64,000 nt of DNA from Alligator mississippiensis (taxonomy: Eukaryota > Chordata > Crocodylia > Alligatoridae), in the NCBI RefSeq assembly GCF_030867095.1, contig NC_081824.1, positions 141,389,433 to 141,453,432 on the forward strand. Direction: 5' to 3'. Positions 34,440 to 46,600 of this stretch are shown here, in pieces. Each line of letters starts with the position of its first letter. The first letter of the stretch is position 1. The position numbers and the translations under genes are program-made. The notes beneath the pieces were generated by a model. It was not told the DNA's origin and did not search any database. It saw only the letters and a program-made list of their open reading frames with translations.

Positions 34440-34740
34440 GGAGTAGTCCAAGGAGCCCCCGGGACCACCTGGGCTGAGTGCCAGCAGGAGGGTGCTGCCT
34501 GGGGGGTGCTGCTGCCACCACGGGGGGAAGCACCGGGCCCCAGTGCAGCTCAGGGACCGCTTGGCCTGCTGGTATCTTGCCCCCCGCCCCCCACTGCCAG
34601 AGAGGCAGGTAAGGATTGGGTTCTCACCCATGTGTACACGCCATGGGGGTTTAGTTCAGTTTAATAACAGTGTAACCCACCATTTCAATTTAGGGAGAAC
34701 TAAACTGAATCAAACTCCTGTGGTATGTACAAGAACCCCT
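34440..34740. mobile_element. GC-rich MITE related to the 3571-4237 copy
   Basis: The GC-rich core with GGGGGAAGCACCGGG and CTGCCAGAGAGGCAGGTAAG, then 'cccatgtgtacacgcc', then TTTAGTTCAGTTT and its inverse AACTAAACTGAA around CAATTTAGG, repeats the order of the 4 kb copy. The left end is not distinct. Confidence 0.55.
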
Positions 34741-35295
34741 AAATTCTAAATATCTATATACTTTGGTGTTTGCTTTTGTTTTTTTTATCATAGAAAAATC
34801 AGAGCTTCCCCTGTCCACTTCGCTCTCCAGGATGTGGGGACAGCTGCAGCTGAACCCACAGCTGCTTTGTGGTGCTGAGTAGCATTGATATGGTGGTGAC
34901 CTGCCCCTGCCCATGCCCTTACCCCTCACTCTCAACCCACAGACCCACCAGTGCCCCTCACTCCTGACCCGCAACCCCTGGCTGCCCTCCACATGCTCCT
35001 TCCTGGCAGCAGCTCCCTCCCAGCACCAGGACACAGGTCCAGTTGCAGCTGTCCCACTCGCTGCTTTGTGGCCCTGAGCAGTGCCAGCCCTTGCTGTTCT
35101 GCTCCCTGTGCCTGTGCCCAGGCCCCAGTGATTTCCATGCCATGACTGGGAAGACCTTGACTGGGGCTCAGGGACTGGGCTGGGCAAGCCCCTTGCCTTC
35201 CAAGCTGGCTTCCCCTTGCACAGGCTGTTGTAGGAGGGAGGGCGGCTCCAAGCCTAGCTCTGGTGGCCGTTCCTAGAGCACTCCCCCTTGCCCTG

Positions 35296-35343
<48 letters not shown>

Positions 35344-35589
35344 TTGCTGCCACCCCTGGCCTATCACATACACCTATAGACACCACTGCCACCTCAATCC
35401 CACCCCGGCTGCTTCCCCCTTCCCCCAGCCCATCACACTTGCCAAGTGGTTCCCAGGACCAGGAGACCCCCTGGTTGGGGTGGGGGCTGCTGCCAACTCC
35501 ATCCCTTCCCCCCTTAGTGGGGGGTAAGTGGTGCGGAGGTTGGGGTGGGATTTGTGAAGAGGGTGTAGGGTTTGTGTATGTGGGTGATT
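34741..35589. other. GC-rich non-coding DNA
   Basis: A Pro/Ser/Ala-rich composition gives long frames on both strands, but none has a domain. A dinucleotide repeat interrupts it at 35299. Confidence 0.4.
35299..35343. repeat. Compound (TC)n(AC)n microsatellite
   Basis: A run of TC units passes directly into AC units. Confidence 0.95.
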
Positions 35590-36110
35590 GTGGGGTTTGT
35601 GGTGGTGCATACCACATGCCCACCCCTTACCCCCCAGTGGTGTACAGCCCTCACCACCAGTAGCAGCAGCCAGCAGCGCGCCCCTGGGGTATTCATGGCA
35701 CATTGCAGGCAGAGCTCCGCAGCAGCGCACAGTGCTGCCTGAGTCCCAGGGGCTACATATGGTGCACAGAGTCAGCCCAGCCCACTGGTGTGTGCCTTTG
35801 CTCCAAACTTGGAGCCCCACATACAGCCTGGCCCAATGGCCCTTGGCTCCTGGAGCAGTGCTGGGAGCCCCACATGGAGGCAGGACCTGGCCTGAAGGTG
35901 TGCACCAACAGGCCGGGCTGACTCTGTGTGCCACATGTAACCCCCAGGACTCAGGCAGTGGCATATGCTGCCGGAGGGCTCTGCCTGCAGCAGGCCATGA
36001 GGACCCTGAGGGCTTGCTGCTGGCTGCTGCAGCTGCTGGCAGTGGCTGTGTGACATAAGGGGAGTGGGGGGGCATCCCCCTACTTAGCCGTCCCCCCACA
36101 AAGTACTCCT
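35590..36110. repeat. Long inverted repeat (foldback), about 520 bp
   Basis: The left arm, from about 35590 to 35815, is mirrored by the right arm, from about 36110 down to 35895. Shared blocks include CAGCAGCCAGCAGC, GCAGGCAGAGC, CACTGCCTGAGTCC (left GTGCTGCCTGAGTCC) and CACAGAGTCAGCCC. The two arms give near-identical translated strings on opposite strands (LPESQGLHMVHRVSPA and LPESWGLHVAHRVSPA), which is diagnostic of a palindrome and not of a gene. The unpaired centre is 80-100 bases. A foldback-type DNA element or a local inverted duplication would explain it. Confidence 0.8.
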
Positions 36111-36764
36111 CTCTCACACAGTCCTTACACCCACCCACATGCACTCCATTGGGTTAGGAGGGCTCTCTGACTGCCCCGACTTAGTTTCCTGTCTGTCTGC
36201 AAATAGCTTTTGCAGGCTGGAATTCTGCTAGCCTTCAGAGAGCTGTTTGCAAATGGGGAAACCTATGGTTTCCCCTTTAAATGGGAAAATCTTTGTGTTC
36301 CCACAGGAAAAAGAAAACCCACATTGCTGCTTACTGGGATTGTCCATGGTCCCTGCCACAGCTTCTGGGTCCTCCTGACTCTGCTGCTGGCCTGGAGCTG
36401 AGAATGGGGTGCCTCTGCCTCTGGAACAAGGGCACAGCTGTCCCCTCACCCCCCGGCTGCAAGGCAGCCTGCCTGGTCCTGCTTCAGTGTCTAAGTCCAG
36501 GGGAGACCCTGGGTGCCAGACAGGCACTGGAGCAACCCAGGACAGAGCCTGGGTCCCAGCCAGCTCTGAGCCACTGCTACCAGCCATGCTGCACTTCTGT
36601 TTCCTCCAGCATGCTGAGGCAGTGTGCTGGAGCAGCAGGGGCATGCAGCAGGCGTAGAGACCCTCTGGCTAGAGCATCTCCTTGGAGTGGAGAACCCAGC
36701 CTCTAGTTGCTTCCAGGCACTCTCCAAGAGTGCACCCCGCACTGCTTTTTCTGGCAGGTTTTCT
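36111..36764. other. GC-rich non-coding DNA
   Basis: No gene was recognised. The overlapping frames at 36228-36706 reflect composition. Confidence 0.4.
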
Positions 36765-36792
36765 TTTGATACCAGGATTCTCTGGTATCAAA
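36765..36792. repeat. Short hairpin palindrome
   Basis: TTTGATACCAG and CTGGTATCAAA flank six bases. A second perfect palindrome, ATCTCAGAC-TG-GTCTGAGAT, lies close by at 36861-36880. Both may belong to one worn foldback element. Confidence 0.8.
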
Positions 36793-36860
36793 CTTAGAGT
36801 CCATGCTGCAAATATGCAGTACGGGGAACATTTTTTAGTACATGGCGTACCTTCTGTGGT

Positions 36861-36880
36861 ATCTCAGACTGGTCTGAGAT
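36861..36880. repeat. Perfect 20-bp palindrome
   Basis: ATCTCAGAC and GTCTGAGAT are separated by TG. Confidence 0.85.
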
Positions 36881-39824
36881 GCTGCAAAAGGCACATGCTA
36901 GCTCGTGTGGATGCAGACCAGAAGTGAAAAACTGGTGGATGGAAGCTCCATCTTCCTTAGTAATGTGATGAGCTGCAGCAATCTGAAAAAAAGGGCTGGC
37001 CCCTTAAGGCACATTCCACATCTGTACGGCTGTGAGGCGGGCCCCACACACTTGGTCTTTGTTCTGCATATACCAAATCCCAGAAAGAGAGAGATATTCA
37101 GGCAGTGTTGAGCATTGTGCCAGTAAACACACCTATGAGCAGAACTAGCTGTCTGGTCAGAAATGCCCTATGGCACCTATACTGCCTCATTTATAGAAGT
37201 AGAGTAGGAGTGAGTGGACAGTGCACTTCATAGAGTCATGCTCTAAGGAACTGAAATTGTGGGACTGCTTAGACTCTTTGCTATTTGCTTGCAGTTTTTG
37301 TTACTTAGGAACACTGGTTTTATTGCCCCAAAGCCCCTCCAAATGCTTGTCGGTAACTGGTATAGTTCTGTGAAAGTGAATGGAGCACCTCGCTTACAGA
37401 AAGGTATAGCTACGAGGTACATTTTTAAGCACTCACTTTTTCAGTATATGGTTTCAATATATGGTAGGCAGACATCTTGTGGCTTTGCAAGCACTTGGTG
37501 CCAAACATAGAGTTCCCTTGCATGGGTGGTTCTTCTGAAGCTAGTAGGACAAGGCCTGGTAGGAATGACTGTAACTGTGTAGAGGATGACTTTCTTTCAG
37601 CAAATAAAACAATTTCTGATATCATATACTGTAAGTAAAATAAATAGGAAGAGAGAAAGGCAAGGAGTATTGTATATTTGCTCCTGATCATTACTATAGG
37701 AGTCTTAAATACCAGTAGAGATTCCATGTATCTAGTGAGTTTATGTAAAATCATTGACCTTGATCTGAGGATAGACCTCTTTAACACAATCAATACAGGT
37801 GCAATCAGATAAGAACATTCTACTGTTTTATTAAAGTGCATCTAATTCAAAACTCAATAACTCTCACAAATCCTTAATCAGAGAAGACATCCTGGGAGGT
37901 ATTTAGGTGAGTGATCTTATAACTCTTGCTCTCTTCTTGTTAGGTTGGCATTTTACAAATAGATATGTCTGTTTCCTCTTTATCCTCTCTGCCATAATTC
38001 TCTCCTTTTGGCTGTATGGCTTTATTGACTTTATCAACCCTCTGTTATTTAACGAGGTTTGAGTCAAGTGTCAGCCTTTTGCTTACCCATCCCCCAGCAT
38101 TCCTAACACCAGCCTTGTAAAAGCCAGGTGCATTTTCCTTAATGACAGATTGGGGTTTGCAAACCAGTATGCAGAATATGAATGCCACTTTTATAAGAGG
38201 GATACTGCTCACCCTTCCCATCTCACCCAGAGGGATCAAGCATCAGTAAAAGTAATTTGTCCATGTGCAAAATTATAGCTTAAATGAAATGAAAACAGGA
38301 GACAGTTACTGTGTTTTTGGAAATGATTTTAAATCAAAGTGATACATATTGAATAAGACAAAATAAACACAAAGTAGAGAGCTCCATGTGCACAGTTTAC
38401 CGTGAGGCAATTATTATCCTTTCTAGGTGATCCTCAGCATGTTTCACAGTAATGTAAAAGAAAGTGTAATTTGGAACAGTTGAGTTGAGTGCTGATTTAT
38501 GGTCATTTAACTTCACATAAGGCAGACTGAGGGCATTAGGTCTTCCGTTTAAGTGCAAGCAACTGCACACAGTTAGCTATACACATGGTTCATTGCATTA
38601 GCCAATACAGCGGTCCAGTCAAATCCACAATCAAACATTTTTAGAGTAAAAAAACATATTTTATCAGAATCTAATAGGCTATTAGTGCTAACCTGTAACT
38701 ATAGGTTGTGCACAAAGGTCCAGCTGCTTCATGGTTCTTGTAGCTATAGGACTGCAGTAAACGTCTCCAATGGCTGTGCCATTCCCTTCACGGGGAAGGA
38801 GTGTTTGACCAGTGGAACCCCACAATTGTGAATACACTCATCACAATTCTAGTTCTTCCTCCTCCTGCAATGGATTCAAGTTTCTGAACCTAGACACTTC
38901 TATGAAATTTCCTAAAGCCAAGTTTGGGAGGGGAGGGGGGAAAGCAAACAAACACCCAAAAAAGAAAGCCCCAGAACAAAAAATACAGCCCCCTAACCTT
39001 GTCAACATCTTCAATTCCCCAATTCCTTTAATAGGGATGTATGTTTGGGGGTTGTCAGTTCTAATAAAGATGATACCCAGCCATGAAATTAAAAAACAGT
39101 CTCGTTTCCAAATCCGACATCCCATCTCCAAAATCTGGGAATGTTTTCTTTAACAACTGATGTAGCATGTTAGATGGACTAGAACACAGGGCCTTCAGGA
39201 CCAACAAGACCAAGGCCAACTACTTCCTTCCCCTGGCAAGGGAATACAACTCAGCTAAAAGAATGACTGCAAAAGGAAGTAACTTCATAAAAGTAGCTTC
39301 TTATCCTCTTTGTGTACTTCCATTGGAAGCGATCACGACACAATCAGTGTGCTGCCTACTCCCCTGTCTGTTGCTCAGTTCAAGCAGTAGGGGCATATTG
39401 CTGTAAATCCTGGATTTTATTCTGGTTGATGATTTTTGTTGGGAATTCTTGCATTTTTAAATTAAGCTGTAGTTTGCATCCAGGTCTAATTGCAAAGCAA
39501 ACCTTGTGACTGCACTGGCTGAAGACCAACTTGTTTGGCGAGGGAAGACTCACCCTATCTACGTTTTAATATGCTTGGCTTTTGAAACCACATAGTTTTG
39601 AAGTACTTGGGATGAGATTTCAAACACAGTGTTGGGGCTGTGATCTAAACCTTTATAAGAGAAACATAAGATGAGTTGGAGGGGGAGAACCATCTGTGCT
39701 ATGCTGAAAAGAAGGAATGAGAATTTGTCCAAGGACTGGGTATAGGGAAACCTTTTGCTGTGAGTCTGAGTATACAAGCCAGAATTAAGCAGCCTGTGCT
39801 ACTGAAAATCTGTTTCTGTTCAAG
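36881..39824. other. Non-coding DNA, nothing recognised
   Basis: About 3 kb of AT-rich to mixed sequence with no gene, RNA or repeat that I can name. The 138-codon minus frame at 37425-37841 has hydrophobic stretches but no family resemblance and no supporting context. Confidence 0.45.
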
Positions 39825-40138
39825 AACAAAGGCTGGAGCTGAAACCAGACAAATTCAAATTAGAAACGGCACAATTTTTTTTAGCAGTGAGAGCGATTAA
39901 CTACTGGAACAAAATATCAAGGGAAGTTGTACATTTGCCATCTTCTGGTGGCTTCAAATCAAGGCTGGTTGCCTTTGTGGAAGATAGACTTTAGCCAAAC
40001 ACAAGTCATGCTTTAGTCAAACATACTATTGGATTTAACCCAGGAGAGTCTAGGTAAAATTTGGTGGCCTGTATTATGCAGGGTGACAGACCTGACATCC
40101 TAATGGTCGCTTCTGGCTTAAATGCTAGGAGTCATTTG
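39825..40138 (+). mobile_element. CR1 LINE 3' end
   Basis: The stretch 'gctggagctgaaaccagacaaattcaaattagaaacggcaca', then 'gagcgattaactactggaacaaaatatcaagggaagttgt', 'ccatcttctggtggcttcaaatcaaggctgg' and 'gtctaggtaaaatttggtggcctg' is the familiar C-terminal coding plus 3' region of CR1 elements. It closes with 'cctgacatcctaatggtcgcttctgg'. CR1 elements are commonly 5' truncated, and only this tail is present. It is old and diverged. Confidence 0.8.
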
Positions 40139-40189
40139 TGAGGAATATGTATTTAAGAATAAAAATAGATTAGGAAAAGTTAGCAATGT

Positions 40190-40259
40190 AGGGCCTGATT
40201 CTAGTGATGGGTGTAATTCCACTGTGCTAGATACATAAGTAAGATTGAAATCAGGCCCT
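40190..40259. repeat. 70-bp foldback with AGGGCCTGATT ends
   Basis: AGGGCCTGATT at the left and AATCAGGCCCT at the right are exact inverted repeats around about 48 bases that include TGTAATTCCACTGTGC. Similar 'ggcctgattc' hairpins are common ancient repeats in amniotes. A loosely similar sequence lies at about 43617-43700. Confidence 0.7.
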
Positions 40260-40399
40260 ATATACACAGTGTAAAGCACTATAAAATAATTGTTTTCAGA
40301 GTTACCATTTTCCTTCTACTTGTTGTGAATCAATCCTCTCCTACCATGTTTTCTTTTGCTTCTCATCCTCATCACTATCAAAGCAAACACCAAAGGGAT

Positions 40400-41800
40400 G
40401 AAACTTTAGTGTGGATTGAATGACAGCTGGATTGATTTCTAACTAGATCTTGAACACATTCTGGCTGGATATTTGAGCTGTGTCTGTCACTGATATCTTA
40501 CTGTACCAACAAAGCTTTTGGTGAGTTCATGATTGATGACTGGTTGGTAGTACTCTGTAGAGAACATGTTTCATAATTCTTTGGTCTTCCTCTCTGATAA
40601 CGTGACTGCACTTAAAAAGTCACTGGGATCCCCCTAGTGCTGATGGATGCATTTACTACATTCAGCTATAAATATCCTTATTGTTCTCATCTTGCCACTG
40701 AAGCAACTGATGAATATAATAAGAATTGAAAATGCTATTCAGCTTGCACTTCACCTTCCCTCTGTGCCACATTTCATTGCCATATTGTAACATTGGCATA
40801 ACCATGGACAAATCCATTGTTTTGTAGAAAGACTGATATGAAAATGTCTCTGCTTGGAGTGCTGAAATGGCCAAAATGTGGCAGTGGCTACTGCTATGCA
40901 AGTGTCCACACCTGAGCATACTTCAGTGTTATCTATGACACTTCCCAGGTGTTTGATAGTTGCCACTGACTCAGTTCCTTACCTAGGCAGGACTAGTGAT
41001 GATCTGGTTGTAAATCAGGATTGAAGGGTGCTTAATAGGTATGGACAGAGTCATAATTACTTTTGTCCACCTTGATAACCAAACCAATGTGTGCTGCTTC
41101 TTGCCCAACAAGTTTGGCCATTGGCTGGGAGTGATATGCCAACGAAGACCACTAGTCTGACTAGTGACTTCAAAGCAGAATAATGTTCATTTCAGTGCCC
41201 CTGACAGCTGTCTCTTCCAGTTTATCCATCAACCAATCAATGTCAATATTAAACAATGAATGTTTCAGGAGGCAGCCTTGCTGAACTCCCATGGAAATAG
41301 GTGTCTGCCAATAACGTGAATGCAGCTTTCCACTCTATAATAGAGTTCTTCTCTCAGTAACACTGATTTCCTAGGAATAGAGTTGCCTTAGTGGATCCCT
41401 TAAGCTTGCTTGATGCACTGAATCAAGTTTGAATGAAGAGCCTGACAGAATTCTATAAAAAGTGCTGGGCCAGTTTATTAAATTCAAGTATCATCTAAAA
41501 AAAAAAAGCTGTCTCAAAAACAAAAATCTGTTTGACAATGGGATGACCAGGTTTGAAGCAAAACTGAGTATCCCAGCCTTTGTCATGAAGTGCATTACTA
41601 GTTTAAGACATTAGTACTGTAGCCAAGATTTTCACCTGGTACCTTCAGCAGTGCTATACTTTTTAGTAATTACTACATTTGATCTTCTCATCTTTTTTTT
41701 GAATAGAAGCAAAATAACACCCTTCTTCTAGTCACCAGGGATGATATCCTACTATGTTTGTCAGGGCCTTGTAACACGGGACACTTAATACATATTATAT
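40400..41800 (-). pseudogene. LINE reverse-transcriptase relic
   Basis: On the minus strand around 41203-41303 the translation contains MGVQQGCLL, then LFNIDIDWLMDKLEE, matching the 'GVRQGC.LSP.LFN...D' region of non-LTR reverse transcriptases. Downstream at 40751-40966 it has IKHLGSVIDNTEVCSGVD followed by a TATFWPFQ region, matching the 'KYLGS.I...G....DI..RI..A...F' region behind the RT. Upstream at about 41550 'AGYSVLLQTWSSHCQTDF' stands for the 'AGFR.G.ST.DQIF' block. The frame is broken in several places. The clade (RTE-, L2- or another) cannot be fixed by eye. Confidence 0.7.
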
Positions 41801-43489
41801 CTGTGCAGAATTAAAGTTGGAATATGTTTTAAGCAGTTGCATAGTCGGTAATATGTACAGCTCACTGCTTGTCAGTCCCAGCACCTGCACTGGACAGGGG
41901 TCTTGAGCAAGCTCCAGTCCTGGGGTTGGGAACAGCAATCAGAAAATTGTCTCAGCACTGGAGCCCCTTAAGTGAGGAGAGAAAGCAGGTTTGGGCTTTG
42001 GTGGGCTGCAGTGCCATGGTCCCATTGGGACACACGGATTGTAAATCAAGAGGTAAGTGGGAGGCTGTGAGAATCATTCCCTCTGCTTGCTATTCCTGCT
42101 TACAACTTGAATGGATGGCTCAGGGGACTGCAGATTGCTTGTATTATCTCAGTGGAACAGTCCAATGATAGCTGAACATGCATTACTTCATACAACATGG
42201 AGATACATCTCCCACCAAAAGCTGTAACTTGCGGCAATATGATAGCTCTTAGCAAGTATTTTACTGCTTGGATGCATGGACGCTCACATTTTAAGTGCAG
42301 TTAACACATCCTAAGTGTAATGTGTGATGGCCCTGCAATCCAACACTGATAAATGCAACCTCAGTCTCCCATGAAATATTTTTCATTTATGCAGACCTCA
42401 AAGTGCTTAAATTTTTCATCAATTAGCCCTGTTTGGAGTGAAACAAAGTAGCTGTTTAGAAATGCACAGGCCTAGTTTAGATTAGGAAGTGAAAAGCTAC
42501 CATTTTTAAGTTGCAGCAGATGGACGGATTGATGGGGCAGGGAGAAGAATGTTCCAACTACTTTATTGTGTCCATAACACTATGCAACAGTTTGATATTA
42601 ATCTAATAAGGCCATGATTTGTGAGTAAGTTTTGCTCTTATGACAGGCTGGTTTGGCTCTAAAGGATTCTCACACCCCCTGGAAAATAAGGATACTAGAG
42701 ATCTAATTATAAAAGAGAGCTTGAGATGCACAAGACTTCAGACTCTTCTGGCATTTAATGGAATTTGCTGTGGTGCTAAAATAGTATTTTGACATGATAA
42801 TCATGAGTCTTGGAGGGGAAAAATGTGCACAAAACGGGTACAATCACATTTAAAACATGCATCTTAGAACTAGAGCATATATATGAAAAGTTGGCTGCTG
42901 TTTAATCAACAGATCTTTATTTTATGTGATGCATGGACTTTCAGTCTAGGGCTTGGTCCTTCTCTTTGACATTTGCCTGTCTAAACCCTACTCTTATTCC
43001 TTTGGAGCATTAGGAATGTATTAACAGGCAGAATGTAGCTTCTGCCAGAAATCAAGAATTCAAGATGGCACCATAAATTAATGGGCGGAAAATTTCCTCT
43101 GTATTTGCAATTAACTCTCTGAATTAGAGTTGATGGCATGTGGGATTGGCAATCTCCACACAGCTGTATAAAAGCAAGAAACCATTTTTTGATAGATCTG
43201 TTAGGTTTTTTTTCTAATTTATAATGCTAAATTCATTTAACTTCATAAAATCATTTATTGGTAATGGTTAAATTTTTTCCAAGGATGCATGAAAAGGTAC
43301 CACTGAGTTGGCCCTGAACGAGTGATTTTAAGAATAGCGTAGTGATATAGATGCTCAGCTGACTATTGTTGCTCCGTAAGTATTATCAATATACTCTACT
43401 ACATGCTCTTAATTCAGGCAGAAATAAAAATAGATGATGAGGAAGAGGCATGAGCTAATTCACATAATACTGAGAATTGGGAATTCACA
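41801..43489. other. Non-coding DNA, nothing recognised
   Basis: No gene, RNA or repeat was recognised. Frames are short and lack domains. Confidence 0.45.
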
Positions 43490-43620
43490 AGCTCCTGTTC
43501 TGACAAGGACTCTCGCTGATCTTTAACAAGTCATTTAACTTCTTCACAGACATTTCTCCATTTGTAAAATATAAATAACATTTACCTTACTGAAGTGTGG
43601 TAAGATTTAGTTAGTAGGCC
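43490..43620 (+). repeat. MIR-type SINE relic
   Basis: The stretch 'tgatctttaacaagtcatttaacttcttcacagacatttctccatttgtaaaatataaataacatttaccttactg' follows the MIR core (CAAGTCACTTAACCTCT...CCATCTGTAAAATGGGGATAATA). Confidence 0.65.
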
Positions 43621-46600
43621 CAATTCAGTGAGTGTTGGAGCTGCTTCAGTGCCTATTGAAATCAGTGGGGAGACTCAATCATTCCAGTGGATTGAATCAA
43701 ATCTTTAATGTAGGGAGGTTTAAATTATACTTCTTTGTACTACCAAGGTCCTTGGGCTATGGAAAGATTAACTCTTGGGATACAGACATAGTTTTACTAT
43801 CTTTCCTTTGGGTTTTCAACAGCAACAGTTTTTGTTTATAACTAGGATTTCATAATGGCTCTAAACGTACAGGTTGCAGACATGCACAGACCAAAACCTT
43901 CCCGTTCCTTAGCTACAGCCTGTTTTCAGTGAGTACTTTTTGGTCTTGTTGACTATGTCTCCTATCTCCACCACAACAGAAGAAAGGTAGCGGCCCTAGC
44001 TGCACCCATAAATTCCCCTTCTCCAGGCTTTTCAACACTGTAGCTTTGTACTAGGATTTACCTTCAGGAAACCCTATGATAAATTTGGCTCAACTTCTGG
44101 AACACATTATGTATATTTTTAAAGCAAACAATATTAGTCACTTGGGTATGAGTATCTGTATAATTTCTGTGAATCAGGTTACTTCATATTAAACAGATAT
44201 ATATATTAAGAATATGGCAAATGGGATATATTTTCCTGCAGATATTTTTAAGATCAAGCTTGCCCTTTTCTGGCATACATTTTTTGTTAATCAGTGACTG
44301 TTCCTAATATCAGCTAATTTATGATAAATATCTGAGCAGTGACCATCAAATGAGCAGTCTCTTTTTTCACTGCTGAGATGCCTTATTTTTATCTATTTTT
44401 TTTAAAAGCATCCAGAAAAAAACAAAAATCAAGAGGGATATGTGTATCAGTGTATACCTTTCTAGGGACGCATTATATAAGCCTTTACATGATTTTGATT
44501 AATTAAACCTTAAGAATGCAGGCTGTGAACAGACATCTGACGTGAAATTACTTGCAGCAAGCAAACCTATCTTTTTAAAGTCCTATGTAAAGTTGCTACA
44601 TTTGACATAGCTAGTGGCTGGGTGTTTGCTCTGCAATAGATCTTGCTTTGCATTGTGGGTCATTGTGGGGCAGGCTAACCAGCCAATGCAGCACACGAAT
44701 GCAGGCAAAAAGAAATTATAACTATGAGCTGATCAGGAATTTCATGAAGAATTTGCACAACATCTTACTCGTAAGTGGAAGAGAAAAGGCCTTACATCCA
44801 GAGGTTCCACTATCTTTGTGGATAGCAGCTGTCCCAGGCAAAAACATGTGATTCATTTAATATCATATCGCTGTATAATGCCATCAGATAGTCTAAGGGA
44901 TATCTTACGTTACTCTGATAGTCAACAACCAAGCATGGTCAAGGACAGTCAGATTGTTTTATTGCACATAACTTGGCAAAGGCTAAGGAAACTGTATGAA
45001 TTTAATGGCTTGAGGCTTTTATTGCTTGCCCAACAGGTGATGTTTAAAATGTACTCCTTTGCCTTCATGTCAAATGCAAAGTGAAACAGACAGCTCTAAA
45101 AATCATTAGCTGGAGAGGGGGACAGACAGAACAACAGTCCTCTGATGTCAGCCTGCAAATTGGTCTAAAGAGGACCTGGAGGCAAACAGAGAGACTCCTA
45201 GAAATCCCAGGAGAGCTGTAAAAGATTAGACTATAGGACAAGTGTCAATCCATGTAAAAAGGTATTCAGATTACAGGAGAAATTTATGCAAGGGTTAGTA
45301 ACCACACTACTGGAGAACAGAAATCTGCCCTTTAAGAGAATATTCCTTTTAATGGGGTCTCAGGAGAAATCCATCTTAGATAACCAAGAGGTGAAGGTAC
45401 TGCAGATTTTCTACCTGCCTCATCTAATCTCCCTGTAATGTAGAGCAGTCCACAGGAATGACTAAGGAAATCAAAAGATTTGCATGATTCATCTCTGGGA
45501 ATGAGAACACTTGATTTGGGAGAGAACAAGTAGGCATTCTGAAATATGTTCCCTGTCTAAAGGATGGAAGTCATTTCCAGAATTGTCATCTGTTTGTTTA
45601 CCCTAAAAAAGGCACGAAGTGAGTGAGGATCTGCTTTTCAATGTTATTTACAAATCCAGGGTTCAAATGAAAGTGAACCATAGCTCGAATAAGGATTTTT
45701 CATGCTCTCTCAGAATTCTACTAATAGAATAGATAAAATATAGTAATAATACATTGAATTTATACACCACATGTCCAAATCATTTAACAAATAGCCTATT
45801 ATATAGGACAGCACATCACCCTTTCTAACAGGCTTCCATCTCCATGTGGACAAGAGCAGCTGTTGCACGTCTGGCAACATTACACAAGAGATCAAGAAAG
45901 AAAGTGTAAAAATTGTTGTTTTCAAATTTAAATGGACAAAACATAGGTATCTGAATTGGAATTTAAACAGGACATGGTGGCTCACACATTACTCTAGTTA
46001 AAGAGCAATAATGTCAGTAATGTCCAGAAGTAATCTAGACCTTGATTTTTTCTGTCCTGTGAAAGACCACACCTCTAGCATTACAGAGTATCCTAAAACA
46101 AGCCTAGTCCTTGACTCAGTACTGATGGAGGGGAAGGAGTGCCACCTACTGAATTATGAGCACCCCATTCTACAGTAACATTTTTTTTTTCTGTGAAGGT
46201 TTCCTGTCCAAATACTGACTAATCCTAACCCCATTTACTTTACAAAATCTGATACGATTATATCCCACAGTGGAATGGCTGTGAGTTAATACTATATAGG
46301 ATTTTCAGAAAGGTGATCACTGGTTTAGAATGGAAGCAAAAATACAGTACAAATCAGATTTCTGCTGATAAAGTTTGCTTTGCAGAGACATTGAGACCTT
46401 TCTTTAGTGGACAGGAACAGTGATGTGCAATTTGTATTCAAAATATTTTTTCTAGACTATCCCAAGATCTTAACAGGATCTTGATATCTTCTATATGATC
46501 CTCCTAATTTCATGGGGTAAAATTAAATTTCTTGAGGGGGTATACATTTAAAGAAGGGTTGAAATAGTATAAAAGGACTTTACAACAACACATTAGAAGT

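Noticed and set aside
34690-35187. 165-codon minus-strand frame
   Set aside because: GC-rich low-complexity (Gly, Ser, Arg) translation in DNA adjoining a MITE, with long frames on the other strand too.
35588-36058. 156-codon plus-strand frame
   Set aside because: Mirror image of the minus-strand frame across the same foldback.
35374-36144. 256-codon minus-strand open frame, the longest in the window
   Set aside because: It runs through a long inverted repeat. The plus strand gives a matching protein from the other arm, there is no domain, and the composition is GC-driven.
37425-37841. 138-codon minus-strand frame
   Set aside because: Hydrophobic and Ser/Leu-rich but with no recognised domain, no homologue recalled, and no splice context.
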